A DNA stretch of 64,000 nt from Leptolyngbya sp. KIOST-1 (GTDB taxonomy: Bacteria > Cyanobacteriota > Cyanobacteriia > Phormidesmidales > Phormidesmidaceae), in NCBI RefSeq assembly GCF_000763385.1, contig NZ_JQFA01000002.1:2728001-2792000 (forward strand), given 5' to 3'. Below, piece by piece: positions 53,279-62,896 of the stretch. The translations under genes and the position numbers were made by a program. Position 1 is the first letter of the stretch. Each line of letters begins with the position of its first letter. Below the pieces are notes generated by a model that saw only the letters and a list, made by a program, of their open reading frames with translations, did no database searches and was not told where the DNA came from.

Positions 53279-54193
53279 ATGACAGACGATCGCTCAATCA
53301 CCGGCCATGACCTCTGGACTTGGCGAGAAACGGCTCGCCAAGCCGCAAAGGCGGCGGGAGTCGAGGCACGGGAAGTTGACTGGCTGCTGATGGCAGTAGC
53401 CGATGTAGACGGGCTGGCGCTAAAACTCGGCACCGTACAGACGCGATCGCAGATCACCCTACGCTATCCCCTCGCCGAGCTAGAGCAGCGCTGGCAGCAG
53501 CGGCTGACCCAGCGGGTGCCGGTGCAGTACCTAGTTGGTGAAACCCCCTGGCGCGACCTCACCCTGGCCGTCTCCCCAGCGGTACTGATCCCCCGGCCCG
53601 AGACCGAACTAATTATTGACCTGGCGGCGGCAGCGATCGCCAATAGCCCGATGGGGGATCAGCTCGCCGCAGGGGTTTGGGTGGACATGGGTACCGGCAG
53701 CGGGGCGATCGCCCTGGGGCTAGCCCAAACCTTTTCTGCCGCCACCATTCTGGCCGTCGATTTCAGCGCCGAGGCCCTGGCGCTGGCCCAGCAAAACGCC
53801 GCCGCCACCGGCTTAAGCCACCGCATCACCTTCTGCCACGGATCCTGGTTTGAGCCGCTGGCGGCCTACCGGGGTCAGCTCAGCGCCCTGGTCTCCAACC
53901 CGCCCTACATTCCCTCGGCGCTACTGCCCAGCCTCGATCCAGAGGTGGTCAACCACGAACCCGCCGCCGCCCTGGACGGCGGGGACGACGGCCTGACGGC
54001 CCTGCGCCTGCTGGTTGCCCAGGCCCCCGACTACCTGGTAGCAGGGGGGCTGTGGCTGGTCGAAACCATGGCAGGCCAGGGCGAGGCGGTGAAGTCAATG
54101 CTGGAGGCCCAGGGCCACTACCGCGACATTCAGGTATGGCTCGATCTGGCTGGGCGCGATCGCTTTGTGCAGGCTACCTGGTTCCCCGATTAG
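53279..54193 (+). CDS. prmC: Peptide chain release factor N5-glutamine methyltransferase
   Basis: A 304-residue methyltransferase that modifies the GGQ glutamine of release factors. The helical N-terminal domain (1-90) binds the factor; the catalytic domain has PVQYLVGETPWRDLTLAVSPAVLIPRPETELI, WVDMGTGSGAIALGLA (SAM) and the signature SNPPYIPSALLPSLDPEVVNHEP. Normal length. The stop lies in a 17-bp tandem duplication (around 54182-54215). acyP follows on the same strand after 84 bases. Confidence 0.96.
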   Translation: MTDDRSITGHDLWTWRETARQAAKAAGVEAREVDWLLMAVADVDGLALKLGTVQTRSQITLRYPLAELEQRWQQRLTQRVPVQYLVGETPWRDLTLAVSPAVLIPRPETELIIDLAAAAIANSPMGDQLAAGVWVDMGTGSGAIALGLAQTFSAATILAVDFSAEALALAQQNAAATGLSHRITFCHGSWFEPLAAYRGQLSALVSNPPYIPSALLPSLDPEVVNHEPAAALDGGDDGLTALRLLVAQAPDYLVAGGLWLVETMAGQGEAVKSMLEAQGHYRDIQVWLDLAGRDRFVQATWFPD

Positions 54194-54277
54194 ACTGGTT
54201 TCCCGATTAGACTGGGCAGGGGAGGTGGTGCCCATCAACCCAAGGCATTCTCCCATCAACCTACCCAGCAGAAGCCA

Positions 54278-54550
54278 ATGGAACAGGTTCGAGCCATCGT
54301 GTCCGGAGTCGTGCAGGGCGTTGGATTTCGCTACCACACCTGCCAAACAGCCCAACGGTTGGGCGTGAAAGGGTTTGTGCGCAACCGGCCCGATGGCACC
54401 GTTGAGATTGTGGCCGTGGGTACCAGCGAGCAGCTCAACTCCCTGCTAGATTGGGCCAGCCGGGGACCCGCAGGGGCTCAAGTGACCCAGGTAGAGGCTG
54501 AACCCTACCCTGGAGCAGCTCATTTTAATGGGTTCACCATTGAGCGCTAG
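54278..54550 (+). CDS. acyP: Acylphosphatase
   Basis: A 90-residue enzyme hydrolysing carboxyl-phosphate bonds such as acetyl phosphate. The catalytic Arg18 (GVVQGVGFRYHT) and Asn36 (GVKGFVRNRPDGTVEIVAVG) are in place. Start ATG 54278. The last four bases overlap the end of the convergent secreted-protein gene. Confidence 0.96.
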   Translation: MEQVRAIVSGVVQGVGFRYHTCQTAQRLGVKGFVRNRPDGTVEIVAVGTSEQLNSLLDWASRGPAGAQVTQVEAEPYPGAAHFNGFTIER

Positions 54551-55932
54551 GGCGTGTTATCCCTGGCGCCGCCGCGCTGGAACCGCCAGAACCGCTGCCA
54601 CCAGTCAGCCGGCTCATCCTTGGGGCCGTCGTGCTCCGTGGGGCGTTGGCCTCTGGCCGGTCCTTGACCATCGCTAGGGCCATCCACCACCAGGCTGCCC
54701 ACGTAGTCGGCATCGGCATAGACGCGATCGATCTGCTGGCGAATCTCGGCTATGTCGGCCTCCGAGACCACGCCATTGCTGGTGGCTTTGTAAAACTGCA
54801 CCGTGACCCGGATCGGGTAATCGGGGTCGCGCTCAATGGCGAGGTTGTCAATTTCGGTGAATGGACCTTCCACAGCGCCGTGGCCAATCACGGCCGCCTC
54901 CACATCGCTGGGGGCACGACTCATCTCCATAGCCGGGGAAGGGGCCAGGGGCGCAATGCCGTCAAAGGACTGCTGCATCGGGGTCCGCTGCTTGAGCGGC
55001 ACCTGAATCAGCAGCACCATGTTCAGGCCCTCGGTATGATCCTCAATCACGTCACTGCCCGGGCGCAGGCTGTTGGGATCGCCGGGCTGGGCTACCTGAA
55101 AATCGCTCAGGCGCTGGCCCGTAAAGCTGGCCCGTTCGCCGTTTTTGTTGAAGAATAACCGCTGTCCCCAGGTATGCCCCGCTTCAAACCCGTCCCGCTG
55201 GTTATCGATCACCGTTATGCTGGTGCCCTCGCGGGTGGCGAGAATAGTCAGCACCGCCGGGTCGCCGGGTCGCGACTGATAGTTAAACAGCACCGGATTG
55301 AAGGTAGCCAGTCCCGATTGGGGAATGGGCAAAAAGCAGGCCTGAGCACTGACCAGGACGTGACTGTCGCGCCGGGGGGCCAGCAAAGACTGTCGCCGCC
55401 CCGCCCAGGAGTCTGGATTGTGCAGGTAGCGGCGCAAATCGCCCAGCACCTCAGCCAGGGGTACCCGGCGCAGGCCTTCGGCCTTTTCATTGCCCACCTG
55501 CACAAAGAATTTGTCGAGGGGAATATCGGCGCTGATGTCCTCAAAGTTGGGGTGACGAATCACCGGCATCAGGTGAAGCTGGTAGCGCCCGGTGCCTGGG
55601 TCCTGCTGCTGTACCTGAATAGTCATGTCGCTGATGTTTGGCCCCACCGCCGACCCGTAAAAGCGCCCGGTATCTTCCCAGGTGACATTCAGCACGTTGA
55701 GATTGAAGGACTCGGCCAACCGACGAGCGATAGGGTCGGAGACCATTGCCTGGGTGCGTTCGATCACCTGGCGATCGCGGTTGTACTGCTGACGCTGCAC
55801 AATAGGCGGCACCGGCGACAACTCAGGGATAGTTAGCTCTGCGGCCCGCAGGCTGGTAGGGATAAGCGCCAGTGGGATGGCGCTGCCCAGGGCGATCGCA
55901 CCCAGGGGCAAGCAAAATCTCAGTCTGCACAT
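54547..55932 (-). CDS. Secreted conserved hypothetical protein
   Basis: A 461-residue protein with a signal peptide (about residues 1-30, ending in LRAAELTIPE). The mature part contains LNVTWEDTGRFYGSAVGPNISDMTIQV and a long alpha/beta region without a motif I recognise (VRVTVQFYKATSNGVVSEADI near the end). The C-terminus is charged (EHDGPKDEPADWWQRFWRFQRGG). Homologs of this layout occur widely but are uncharacterised. It converges on acyP with a 4-base overlap. Confidence 0.65.
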   Translation of the reverse strand: MCRLRFCLPLGAIALGSAIPLALIPTSLRAAELTIPELSPVPPIVQRQQYNRDRQVIERTQAMVSDPIARRLAESFNLNVLNVTWEDTGRFYGSAVGPNISDMTIQVQQQDPGTGRYQLHLMPVIRHPNFEDISADIPLDKFFVQVGNEKAEGLRRVPLAEVLGDLRRYLHNPDSWAGRRQSLLAPRRDSHVLVSAQACFLPIPQSGLATFNPVLFNYQSRPGDPAVLTILATREGTSITVIDNQRDGFEAGHTWGQRLFFNKNGERASFTGQRLSDFQVAQPGDPNSLRPGSDVIEDHTEGLNMVLLIQVPLKQRTPMQQSFDGIAPLAPSPAMEMSRAPSDVEAAVIGHGAVEGPFTEIDNLAIERDPDYPIRVTVQFYKATSNGVVSEADIAEIRQQIDRVYADADYVGSLVVDGPSDGQGPARGQRPTEHDGPKDEPADWWQRFWRFQRGGARDNTP

Positions 55933-56542
55933 CGTCCTCAGGCTCCTCCCAAATCTATGCCTCTAACCTACGGGCAAGATAGGCTGTGGCCAGGATGGTT
56001 ACGAAAACTGAAACTCTCTCACCCCCAAATTGCTTTCCATCGGTCGAGCTATCGGACCTTCAAGGATTGCTACCAGCAAACAGTCCTGGCTAACCGGCGA
56101 GACACTTTCCCCAATTTGGTCAGCTACGGAGGGTTCGCAGAGCTGTTGCCCCGGAGCTTGATGGCCTTAGTGAACTTTCTGAATATCGGTTGTTTCGGCA
56201 GGGGAAAACGGCCGTGGTGCATCCCAGTTATGTCACCCTTACCCTAAGTCCCTCTCCCTCAGGGAGAGGGACTTTGAAATTCGGCTCCCCTTCTCCCTGG
56301 GGAGAAGGGGTTGGGGGATGAGGGCAGCAACCTTGCAAAAGTGAGATGCACCCAACGGCCTTTTGTCCCCACTTTTGTCCCCACTTTTGTCCCCACGAGA
56401 GTCGCGGTTTTTTTGATTCATAACCTGATTCATACCTGCATTCAGCAACGCCGATTTTGGTGCGTCGATGCCCAAGGCCGTCGCCCCACCCCCTAAAATA
56501 AGAGACTGTCCAGAAACAGTTGTCGAGAGTGCAGGAATCCCC
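55933..56542. repeat. Repeat-rich gap upstream of gltX
   Basis: No supported gene. Perfect palindromes at 56248-56272 (arm GTCCCTCTCCCT) and 56287-56310 (arm CCCCTTCTCC) form strong hairpins. Three tandem copies of TTTTGTCCCCAC occupy 56361-56396. A 22-bp segment at 56431-56452 (CATACCTGCATTCAGCAACG...) is repeated exactly at 61781-61802. Confidence 0.8.
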
Positions 56543-57982
56543 ATGACCGTTCGCGTTCGCCTTGCTCCCAGCCCCACCGGGAATCTGCACATTGGGACCG
56601 CCCGCACGGGGGTCTTTAACTGGCTGTTCGCCCGCCACGAGGGGGGCCAATTCATCCTTCGCATCGAAGACACCGACGAAGAGCGCTCCAAGCCAGAATT
56701 CACCGAAAGCATTCTCTCCGGCCTCAAGTGGTTGGGGCTCGATTGGGATGAGGGGCCATCGTTTCAGTCCCAGCGACTCGACCTCTACCGCCAGGCCATC
56801 CAGACCCTGCTGGATCAGGGCCTGGCCTACCGCGCCTATGACACCCCCGACGAACTCGAGGCCATGCGCGAAGCCCAAAAGGCCAAAAACCAGGCGCCCC
56901 GCTACGACAACCGCCATCGCGACCTCACCCTCGACCAGCAGGCCGCCTTTGAGGCCGAGGGTCGTCCCGCCGTCATTCGCTTTAAAATTGACGACAGCCG
57001 CACCATCACCTGGAACGACATGGTGCGCGGCCCCGTCACCTGGCAGGCCAGCGACCTGGGCGGCGACATGGTCGTGGCCCGCGCCTCCTCGGCAACCACC
57101 ATCGGTCAACCCCTCTACAACCTGGCCGTCGTTGTCGATGACATCGATATGGCGATCAGCCACGTCATTCGCGGCGAAGACCACATCGCCAACACCGCCA
57201 AGCAAATTTTGCTTTACGAAGCCCTGGGAGCGGCGGTGCCCGAGTTTGCCCACACGCCGCTGATTCTCAACCAGAGCGGCCAAAAGCTCTCCAAGCGCGA
57301 TGGCGTCACCTCCATCGGCGATTTCCAAAAAATGGGCTTTGTCGCCCCCGCCCTGGCCAACTACATGACCCTGCTGGGCTGGTCCGCCCCCGACGCTGCC
57401 GAGCAGTTCACCCTCGAGGAAGCCGCCAAACAGTTCAGCTTCGATCGCGTCAACAAAGCCGGGGCCAAGTTCGACTGGGACAAGCTCGACTGGCTCAACA
57501 GCCAGTACCTCCACAACCTGGAAGCGGCGGAATTGCTGGCCCTAGCTCAGCCTTTTTTGGAGGCGGCAGGGCATCGTCTCAGCGATGCCGACCAGCTCTG
57601 GTTACTGCCGGTGATGGGCCTGCTCGGCCCCAGCCTTACCCGACTGACAGATGTGGTGGAGCAAAGCCGCTTTTTCGTCAGCGAAACGGTGCCCTTTACT
57701 GACGACGCCAGGGCCCAGGTGCAGCTTGACGGTGTGCCAGCGGTACTGGAAAGCATCGTGGCCGGGCTGACAGAGACATCTCCCCAAACCCTAGACGACC
57801 TGAAGGCTCTGGTAAACGAGGTGACCAAGGCCCAGGGAGTTAAGAAAGGGCTGGTAATGAAATCGCTGCGGGCGGCGCTGATGGGTGCCTTGCAGGGGCC
57901 AGACCTGATGGAATCGTGGCTGATTCTGCGGCAGCGCGGGTTTGATGTCGCCCGTTTGCAGACAGCCCTGGCCTTGGTTTAG
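56543..57982 (+). CDS. gltX: Glutamyl-tRNA synthetase
   Basis: A 479-residue class I synthetase charging tRNA-Glu, also supplying tetrapyrrole synthesis. [23 protein letters not shown] at 56543 carries the HIGH-type motif, and GQKLSKRDG the KMSKS-type motif. AGGA lies before the ATG; an upstream in-frame extension is not family-like. The anticodon-binding region ends with the [22 protein letters not shown] segment. As in most cyanobacteria it is probably non-discriminating (also charging tRNA-Gln); that is inference. Confidence 0.97.
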   Translation: MTVRVRLAPSPTGNLHIGTARTGVFNWLFARHEGGQFILRIEDTDEERSKPEFTESILSGLKWLGLDWDEGPSFQSQRLDLYRQAIQTLLDQGLAYRAYDTPDELEAMREAQKAKNQAPRYDNRHRDLTLDQQAAFEAEGRPAVIRFKIDDSRTITWNDMVRGPVTWQASDLGGDMVVARASSATTIGQPLYNLAVVVDDIDMAISHVIRGEDHIANTAKQILLYEALGAAVPEFAHTPLILNQSGQKLSKRDGVTSIGDFQKMGFVAPALANYMTLLGWSAPDAAEQFTLEEAAKQFSFDRVNKAGAKFDWDKLDWLNSQYLHNLEAAELLALAQPFLEAAGHRLSDADQLWLLPVMGLLGPSLTRLTDVVEQSRFFVSETVPFTDDARAQVQLDGVPAVLESIVAGLTETSPQTLDDLKALVNEVTKAQGVKKGLVMKSLRAALMGALQGPDLMESWLILRQRGFDVARLQTALALV

Positions 57983-58050
57983 GGCAGGGCATCAAGTGTG
58001 GTCAAAAGCTCGGTATATCAAGCTTTGCCACACCCGACCCAAACGACAGG

Positions 58051-58109
58051 CTAGGGGCTGTAACGCTTAATTTCTGGGCGTTTAGCAGCTAATTGATGTC
58101 AGCCCCTAG
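58051..58109. mobile_element. MITE-like element flanked by CTAG
   Basis: Starts CTAGGGGCTG and ends CAGCCCCTAG (58100-58109). CTAG at both edges could be a target duplication as made by IS5-group elements; the right end read inward is GGGGCTGACATCAATTAG. The inside aligns with 32490-32547. Right after it, GGGGGCTGTCAATTG looks like a further partial end. Confidence 0.5.
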
Positions 58110-58375
58110 GGGGCTGTCAATTGGGGCTGAGGTACGAGGTTGATGGCTTCCCTGGGATCACAGCCTGGGGAGCTAGAACGCTTGCCCTCGGTAACCCGCT
58201 AAAGTAATTAATACGGAAGGTTTGCCCGAGGCCCGCCGCTTACGTTACATTAAGTAAAGATTTATCTCATAATTCCTTGCAAATTTATGGCTTTGCTCCT
58301 TAAACCCGGAAACATCTTGTTCCAGGCATCATGGATGTAGGGCCAGGCTTGGTCAATGTTTGTTTGCTGAAGATC

Positions 58376-58398
58376 TGTTAACAGAAGAGTTGTTAACA
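58376..58398. promoter_or_regulatory. Paired TGTTAACA palindromes before ftsH
   Basis: TGTTAACA occurs at 58376-58383 and again at 58391-58398, a 15-bp period, about 30-50 bases before the ftsH start. This suggests an operator or an RNA element overlapping the leader. Confidence 0.5.
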
Positions 58399-58429
58399 CT
58401 GTGCACGTTAATCAATAGAGGCCATAGGT

Positions 58430-60316
58430 ATGAAATTTTCGTGGCGAGTAGCCTTACTGTGGACCCTGCCGCTGCTGGTGATAGGGTTTTTCTTGTGGCA
58501 AGGAGCGTTTTCCTCGGCCCCCGCTGACATGGGGCTCAATGCGGCCAACACCCGCCTTACCTATGGTCGCTTTCTAGACTACCTGGACGCGGGCCGCGTG
58601 ACGGCGGTAGATCTGTACGACGGTGGCCGCACCGCCATTGTCGAAGCCGTAGACCCCGACCTGGACAACCGGGTGATGCGCTGGCGGGTAGACCTGCCGG
58701 GCAACTCCCCTGACCTGGTTAGCCGTCTTCGCACCGCCAATATCAGCCTCGACTCCCACCCGCCGCGTAACGACGGAGCGCTGGTCGGAGCCTTGGGCAA
58801 CCTGCTGTTTCCGCTGCTGTTGATTGGTGGACTGTTCTTTTTGTTCCGCCGCTCCAATGGTGGGATGGGTGGCCCTGGCCAGGCAATGAACTTTGGCAAG
58901 TCCAAGGCCCGCTTCATGATGGAGGCCAAGACCGGCGTCATGTTCGACGATGTGGCTGGCATTGACGAAGCCAAGGAAGAGCTGCAAGAGGTTGTCACCT
59001 TTTTGAAGAAGCCAGAGCGCTTTACCGCCATTGGTGCCCGCATTCCCAAGGGTGTGCTGCTGGTCGGTCCTCCCGGAACGGGTAAAACTCTGCTGGCCAA
59101 GGCGATCGCCGGTGAAGCAGGTGTGCCCTTCTTCAGCATCTCTGGCTCGGAGTTTGTGGAAATGTTTGTGGGTGTAGGGGCCTCCCGCGTCCGCGACCTG
59201 TTCAAAAAGGCCAAGGAAAACGCCCCCTGTATCATCTTTATCGATGAGATTGACGCGGTGGGTCGTCAGCGGGGTGCAGGCATTGGTGGTGGTAACGACG
59301 AGCGGGAGCAGACCCTCAACCAGCTGCTCACCGAGATGGATGGCTTTGAGGGCAACACCGGCATCATCATTATTGCTGCTACCAACCGGGTGGACGTGCT
59401 CGACTCGGCCCTGCTGCGTCCCGGCCGCTTCGATCGCCAGGTGATGGTCGATCCCCCCGACATCAAGGGTCGGATCGAAATTCTCGAAGTCCACGCCCGC
59501 AACAAAAAGCTCTCCGAGGATATTTCCCTCGAGGCGATCGCCCGCCGCACCCCCGGCTTTACTGGGGCTGACCTGGCCAACCTGCTGAATGAGGCCGCCA
59601 TTCTCACCGCCCGCCGCCGCAAGGACGCCATGACTATGGCCGAAGTGGACGACGCCGTAGACCGCGTGATCGCGGGGATGGAGGGCACCCCCCTGGTGGA
59701 CAGCAAGAGCAAGCGGCTGATTGCCTACCACGAAATCGGCCACGCCATCATTGGCACCCTGGTCAAAGACCACGACCCGGTGCAAAAGGTGACGCTGATT
59801 CCTCGCGGGCAGGCCCAGGGCCTCACCTGGTTTACCCCCAGCGAAGAGCAGATGCTGATCTCCCGCGCTCAAATCCTGGCCCGCATTACCGGTGCCCTGG
59901 GCGGACGCGCCGCTGAAGATGTCATTTTTGGCGACGCGGAAGTGACCACGGGGGCTGGCAACGACCTCCAGCAGGTGAGCAACATGGCCCGCCAGATGGT
60001 GACCCGGTTTGGCATGTCCGACCTGGGTCCATTGTCCCTGGAAAGCTCCCAGGGCGAAGTGTTCCTGGGCCGCGACTGGCTCTCGCGCTCGGAGTATTCC
60101 GAAGAGGTGTCGTCGCGCATTGATGGTCAGGTGCGCAGCATTGTCGATCACTGCTACGCCAACGCCAAGCGCATCATGGAGGAAAACCGCGCCCTGATCG
60201 ATCGCTTAGTCGATCTGCTGGTGGAGCGCGAAACCATCGACGGCGATGAGTTCCGCCAGATCGTGTCGGAATACACCTCAGTGCCCGATAAGCAGCAGTT
60301 TGTACCCCAGCTGTAG
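58430..60316 (+). CDS. ftsH: ATP-dependent zinc metalloprotease FtsH
   Basis: A 628-residue membrane AAA protease. Two transmembrane helices (about 7-25 and 120-139) flank a lumenal domain. The AAA domain has Walker A GPPGTGKT, Walker [12 protein letters not shown], and the second region of homology ([20 protein letters not shown]). The protease site is His434-Glu435-x-x-His438 (AYHEIGHA), with a third Asp ligand in GAGNDLQQ. The sequence most resembles cyanobacterial FtsH2, which with FtsH3 degrades photodamaged D1. The Ile in HEIGH is a conservative variant. A terminator follows. Confidence 0.95.
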   Translation: MKFSWRVALLWTLPLLVIGFFLWQGAFSSAPADMGLNAANTRLTYGRFLDYLDAGRVTAVDLYDGGRTAIVEAVDPDLDNRVMRWRVDLPGNSPDLVSRLRTANISLDSHPPRNDGALVGALGNLLFPLLLIGGLFFLFRRSNGGMGGPGQAMNFGKSKARFMMEAKTGVMFDDVAGIDEAKEELQEVVTFLKKPERFTAIGARIPKGVLLVGPPGTGKTLLAKAIAGEAGVPFFSISGSEFVEMFVGVGASRVRDLFKKAKENAPCIIFIDEIDAVGRQRGAGIGGGNDEREQTLNQLLTEMDGFEGNTGIIIIAATNRVDVLDSALLRPGRFDRQVMVDPPDIKGRIEILEVHARNKKLSEDISLEAIARRTPGFTGADLANLLNEAAILTARRRKDAMTMAEVDDAVDRVIAGMEGTPLVDSKSKRLIAYHEIGHAIIGTLVKDHDPVQKVTLIPRGQAQGLTWFTPSEEQMLISRAQILARITGALGGRAAEDVIFGDAEVTTGAGNDLQQVSNMARQMVTRFGMSDLGPLSLESSQGEVFLGRDWLSRSEYSEEVSSRIDGQVRSIVDHCYANAKRIMEENRALIDRLVDLLVERETIDGDEFRQIVSEYTSVPDKQQFVPQL

Positions 60317-60339
60317 GGTTTTGCCCTGACCGCAGCGAA

Positions 60340-60369
60340 GGCTCGTCTCCTCCCGAGGCGGGCCTTTTT
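60340..60369 (+). terminator. Rho-independent terminator after ftsH
   Basis: GGCTCGTCTC (60340-60349) pairs with GAGGCGGGCC (60355-60364), counting two G-U pairs, across a 5-base loop, followed by TTTTT. It lies 23 bases after the ftsH stop. Confidence 0.85.
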
Positions 60370-60388
60370 AAGTTGAGAGAGGTCTGTG

Positions 60389-61474
60389 ATGTCCCGTCCC
60401 ACCCTGTACCTGTCTGTGACCAACCACGGTTTTGGCCACGCGACCCGATCGGCGGCCGTAGCAGCTGCGGTGAAGGCCCTGTGGCCCGAGGTGGATCTGG
60501 TGATGGCCACCACCGCCCCCCAGTGGCTGCTGGATGAGTACCTGGCGGTCGAATACGAGTATCGCCCGGTCGCCCTCGATATCGGTATTGTCCAACCCGA
60601 CAGCTTGAGGATGGATTTGCCCGCCACCCTGGCCAAGCTGGAGGAAATTCAGGCTCAGCAGCAGACGACTGTGGCCGCCGAGGCCACCTATCTGAGGCAG
60701 CGCGGTGTGGATCTGGTACTGGCCGACATTCCGCCTCTGGCCACGGCGATCGCCCAGGCCGCCGATATCCCCTGCTGGATGATGAGCAACTTCGGCTGGG
60801 ATTTCATTTACCGCCGCCTGGGCCCTGAGTTCGACACTGTTGCCGACTGGATTGGCGACTGCTTCCGCCAGTGCGATCGCCTGTTTCGGCTGCCCTTCCA
60901 CGAGGCAATGGCCGCTTTCCCGGTGGTCGAAGACGTGGGTCTCCCTGGCGGTACGCCCCGCTACCGGCCAGAGGCGCTCAGCAGCCAGTGGAACCTCCAG
61001 GTCCCTCAAGGGCAGACGGTGCTGCTAACGTTTGGCGGGCTGGGCTTGCAGAGCATTCCCTACCACCACCTGGCTCGGTTCCCAGACTGGCAGTTTCTCA
61101 CCTTTGACCACGGTGCGCCTGAGTTGCCCAACCTGTTTAAAGTGCCCCGGCAGGGGTTTCGCCCGGTGGATGTCATGCCCCTGTGTAGCCGGGTGGTGTC
61201 AAAACCGGGGTTTAGCACCTTTGCCGAGGCCTGCCGCCTGGAGGTGCCGATCATTACAATTACCCGCGATGACTTTGCCGAAGGCCCGGTGCTGGTCAAC
61301 GGCCTGCAGAACCACAGCTGGCATCGGGTGTTGACCCCAGAGGAGTTTTTCCACGGCGAATGGGAGTTTATGACCCAGCCGCTGCACCCGCCCCGCACCA
61401 CCGAGGCGATCGCCAAAGACGGCAACGAACAGATTGCGAACGCGATCGTGGATTATTTGGCCCGCGATACGTAG
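60389..61474 (+). CDS. GT28/MurG-like glycosyltransferase
   Basis: A 361-residue GT-B-like protein starting MSRPTLYLSVTNHGFGHATRSAAVAAAVKAL at 60389. The N-terminal GxGHxxR-type loop and the C-terminal VVSKPGFSTFAEACRLEVPIITITRDDFAEGP (nucleotide-sugar loop) resemble MurG/UDP-GlcNAc transferases and the N-terminal half of plant arabinokinase. No membrane helix is present. It lies just after the ftsH terminator and seems monocistronic. Sugar donor and acceptor are unknown. Confidence 0.75.
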   Translation: MSRPTLYLSVTNHGFGHATRSAAVAAAVKALWPEVDLVMATTAPQWLLDEYLAVEYEYRPVALDIGIVQPDSLRMDLPATLAKLEEIQAQQQTTVAAEATYLRQRGVDLVLADIPPLATAIAQAADIPCWMMSNFGWDFIYRRLGPEFDTVADWIGDCFRQCDRLFRLPFHEAMAAFPVVEDVGLPGGTPRYRPEALSSQWNLQVPQGQTVLLTFGGLGLQSIPYHHLARFPDWQFLTFDHGAPELPNLFKVPRQGFRPVDVMPLCSRVVSKPGFSTFAEACRLEVPIITITRDDFAEGPVLVNGLQNHSWHRVLTPEEFFHGEWEFMTQPLHPPRTTEAIAKDGNEQIANAIVDYLARDT

Positions 61475-61808
61475 AACCGGCGTTGGTGAATTGAGTAATG
61501 AATCTGTAAACTAAACATCCTTTCATCGCCCCCTAAATCTCCCAATGCTGGGGGACTTTGAGATTTCGCCTCCCCCCAGAATTGATACCGCTGGCGAAAT
61601 ATGTCGCAATCCAATTTCCCGATGATGGCCCTCTAAATCCCCCCATCCGGGGGGACTTTGAAGCTCTTACTCCCCCAGAATTGGGGGTTGGGGGGCCTTC
61701 GCAAGCAACTTCCCCGCAAGTTTGTTAACGAATGTGGATTTCGCCATTGGTATCAGAATTGGGGGGCTGGGGGGGCGTTTCATACCTGCATTCAGCAACG
61801 CCATCACC
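61475..61808. repeat. Dispersed CCCCCTAAATC-type repeat, second copy
   Basis: No gene. The gap consists of C/G-run palindromes; 61580-61766 matches 16464-16656 in the same orientation, including GCTGGCGAAATAT and GTGGATTTCGCCATTGGTAT. 61781-61802 repeats 56431-56452 exactly. The end reaches the stop of the protease gene. Confidence 0.8.
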
Positions 61809-62672
61809 TCAGCCCGCTCGCCCCTTACTCACCGGCAGCGACGGCGGATTTTGGTACGGCAGCGGAATGTACTGCACGGTGGGCCGTCCCATCATCGGCT
61901 GGGGGTAGAGATCCATCAAGCTGTAGATCTCGAGCGGTAGGCCCACCGTCACCGGCAGACCCATATCCGTGGCTTCTTCCACGGCGATCGGGTAGTCGTG
62001 GGTGACCTGGCCGGTGGTGAGGCGATCGATAATTTTGTCGATGTTGGCCGGGTCCACCTTTTGCTGGGGAACGGCATCCTCCAGCAGGGTGCGCACAAAC
62101 CGCTGCACCTGGCTGATGGCTTTGCGGGCCAGGTCGGCGGTCACCAGGGTCTGGTCGTCGATTTTGTCGGGCGGCTTGTCTTCCAGCACCCTGAGAATGC
62201 TGGCGGCGGCCACATTGCCCAGCTGCGGATCCACTGGCCCCAGCACAGCATTTTCGTCCATGACAATCTCGTCGGCGGCCATCGCCAGCATGGTGCCACC
62301 GCTCATGGCGTAGTGGGGTACAAATACCGTCACTTTAGCGCTGTGGCGAATCAGCGCTCGGGCAATCTGCTCGGTGGCCAGCACCAGACCGCCAGGGGTG
62401 TGCAGGATCAGGTCGATGGGCACGTTAGCTGGGGTGAGGCGAATGGCCCGCAAGATTTGCTCAGAATCTTCGATATTGATAAATCGAGAGATGGGAATCC
62501 CCAGCAGACTGATCGACTCCTGGCGATGAATTAGCAAAATCACCCGACTGCCCCGCTGCTGTTCCAAACTGCGAATGGCGTTGATGCGTCGTGACTCCAC
62601 CAGCCGCCGCTGAATAGCAGGCTGCAGGGAGGAGACAATTAGAAATATAAAAAACAGGCTGATGATGTTCAT
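61809..62672 (-). CDS. SDH/ClpP-fold serine protease, membrane-anchored
   Basis: A 287-residue protein of the serine-dehydrogenase-proteinase (SDH, Clp-fold) group. An N-terminal hydrophobic anchor (residues 2-18) is followed by the crotonase-like protease core: DLILHTPGG (oxyanion-hole region) and catalytic Ser124 in HYAMSGGTMLAMAADEIVMDENAVLGPVDPQLG. The C-terminus is Pro-rich (VQYIPLPYQNPPSLPVS). Family members are implicated in membrane protein turnover; the substrate is unknown. The start is divergent from the beta-propeller gene, 224 bases away. Confidence 0.85.
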   Translation of the reverse strand: MNIISLFFIFLIVSSLQPAIQRRLVESRRINAIRSLEQQRGSRVILLIHRQESISLLGIPISRFINIEDSEQILRAIRLTPANVPIDLILHTPGGLVLATEQIARALIRHSAKVTVFVPHYAMSGGTMLAMAADEIVMDENAVLGPVDPQLGNVAAASILRVLEDKPPDKIDDQTLVTADLARKAISQVQRFVRTLLEDAVPQQKVDPANIDKIIDRLTTGQVTHDYPIAVEEATDMGLPVTVGLPLEIYSLMDLYPQPMMGRPTVQYIPLPYQNPPSLPVSKGRAG

Positions 62673-62896
62673 GGACTGGAGAATAGATACAACATCGTTG
62701 CCAACCTCCCGGCGTAGCCTTGGCCTGCCGCCTCAGGGCTAGAGACTTGGTTACTCGAGGGTCTGCTTCTAGCATCCCAGAAACCGGATAGCTGTGAACA
62801 GTGGGCTGATTAACCCGATGGCTCAATCGTTAGCCATAGCGGCGCTAACCCTGGCTATGATCACCCAATAGAATGCTCAAGGATATAGGAACTGTG

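Larger units (their letters stand above)
57983..58429. other. gltX-ftsH intergenic region
   Basis: 447 bases without a gene. It holds a segment related to 16318-16351 (58024-58054), the MITE-like element 58051-58109, an A/T-rich stretch (58230-58300) likely to contain the ftsH promoter, and two TGTTAACA palindromes close to the ftsH start. Confidence 0.55.

Noticed and set aside
55957-56247. 96-codon frame before gltX
   Set aside because: No ribosome-binding site and its end runs into the palindromic repeat block.
56361-56396. Tandem 12-mers considered as a CRISPR fragment
   Set aside because: Units are directly adjacent with no spacers.
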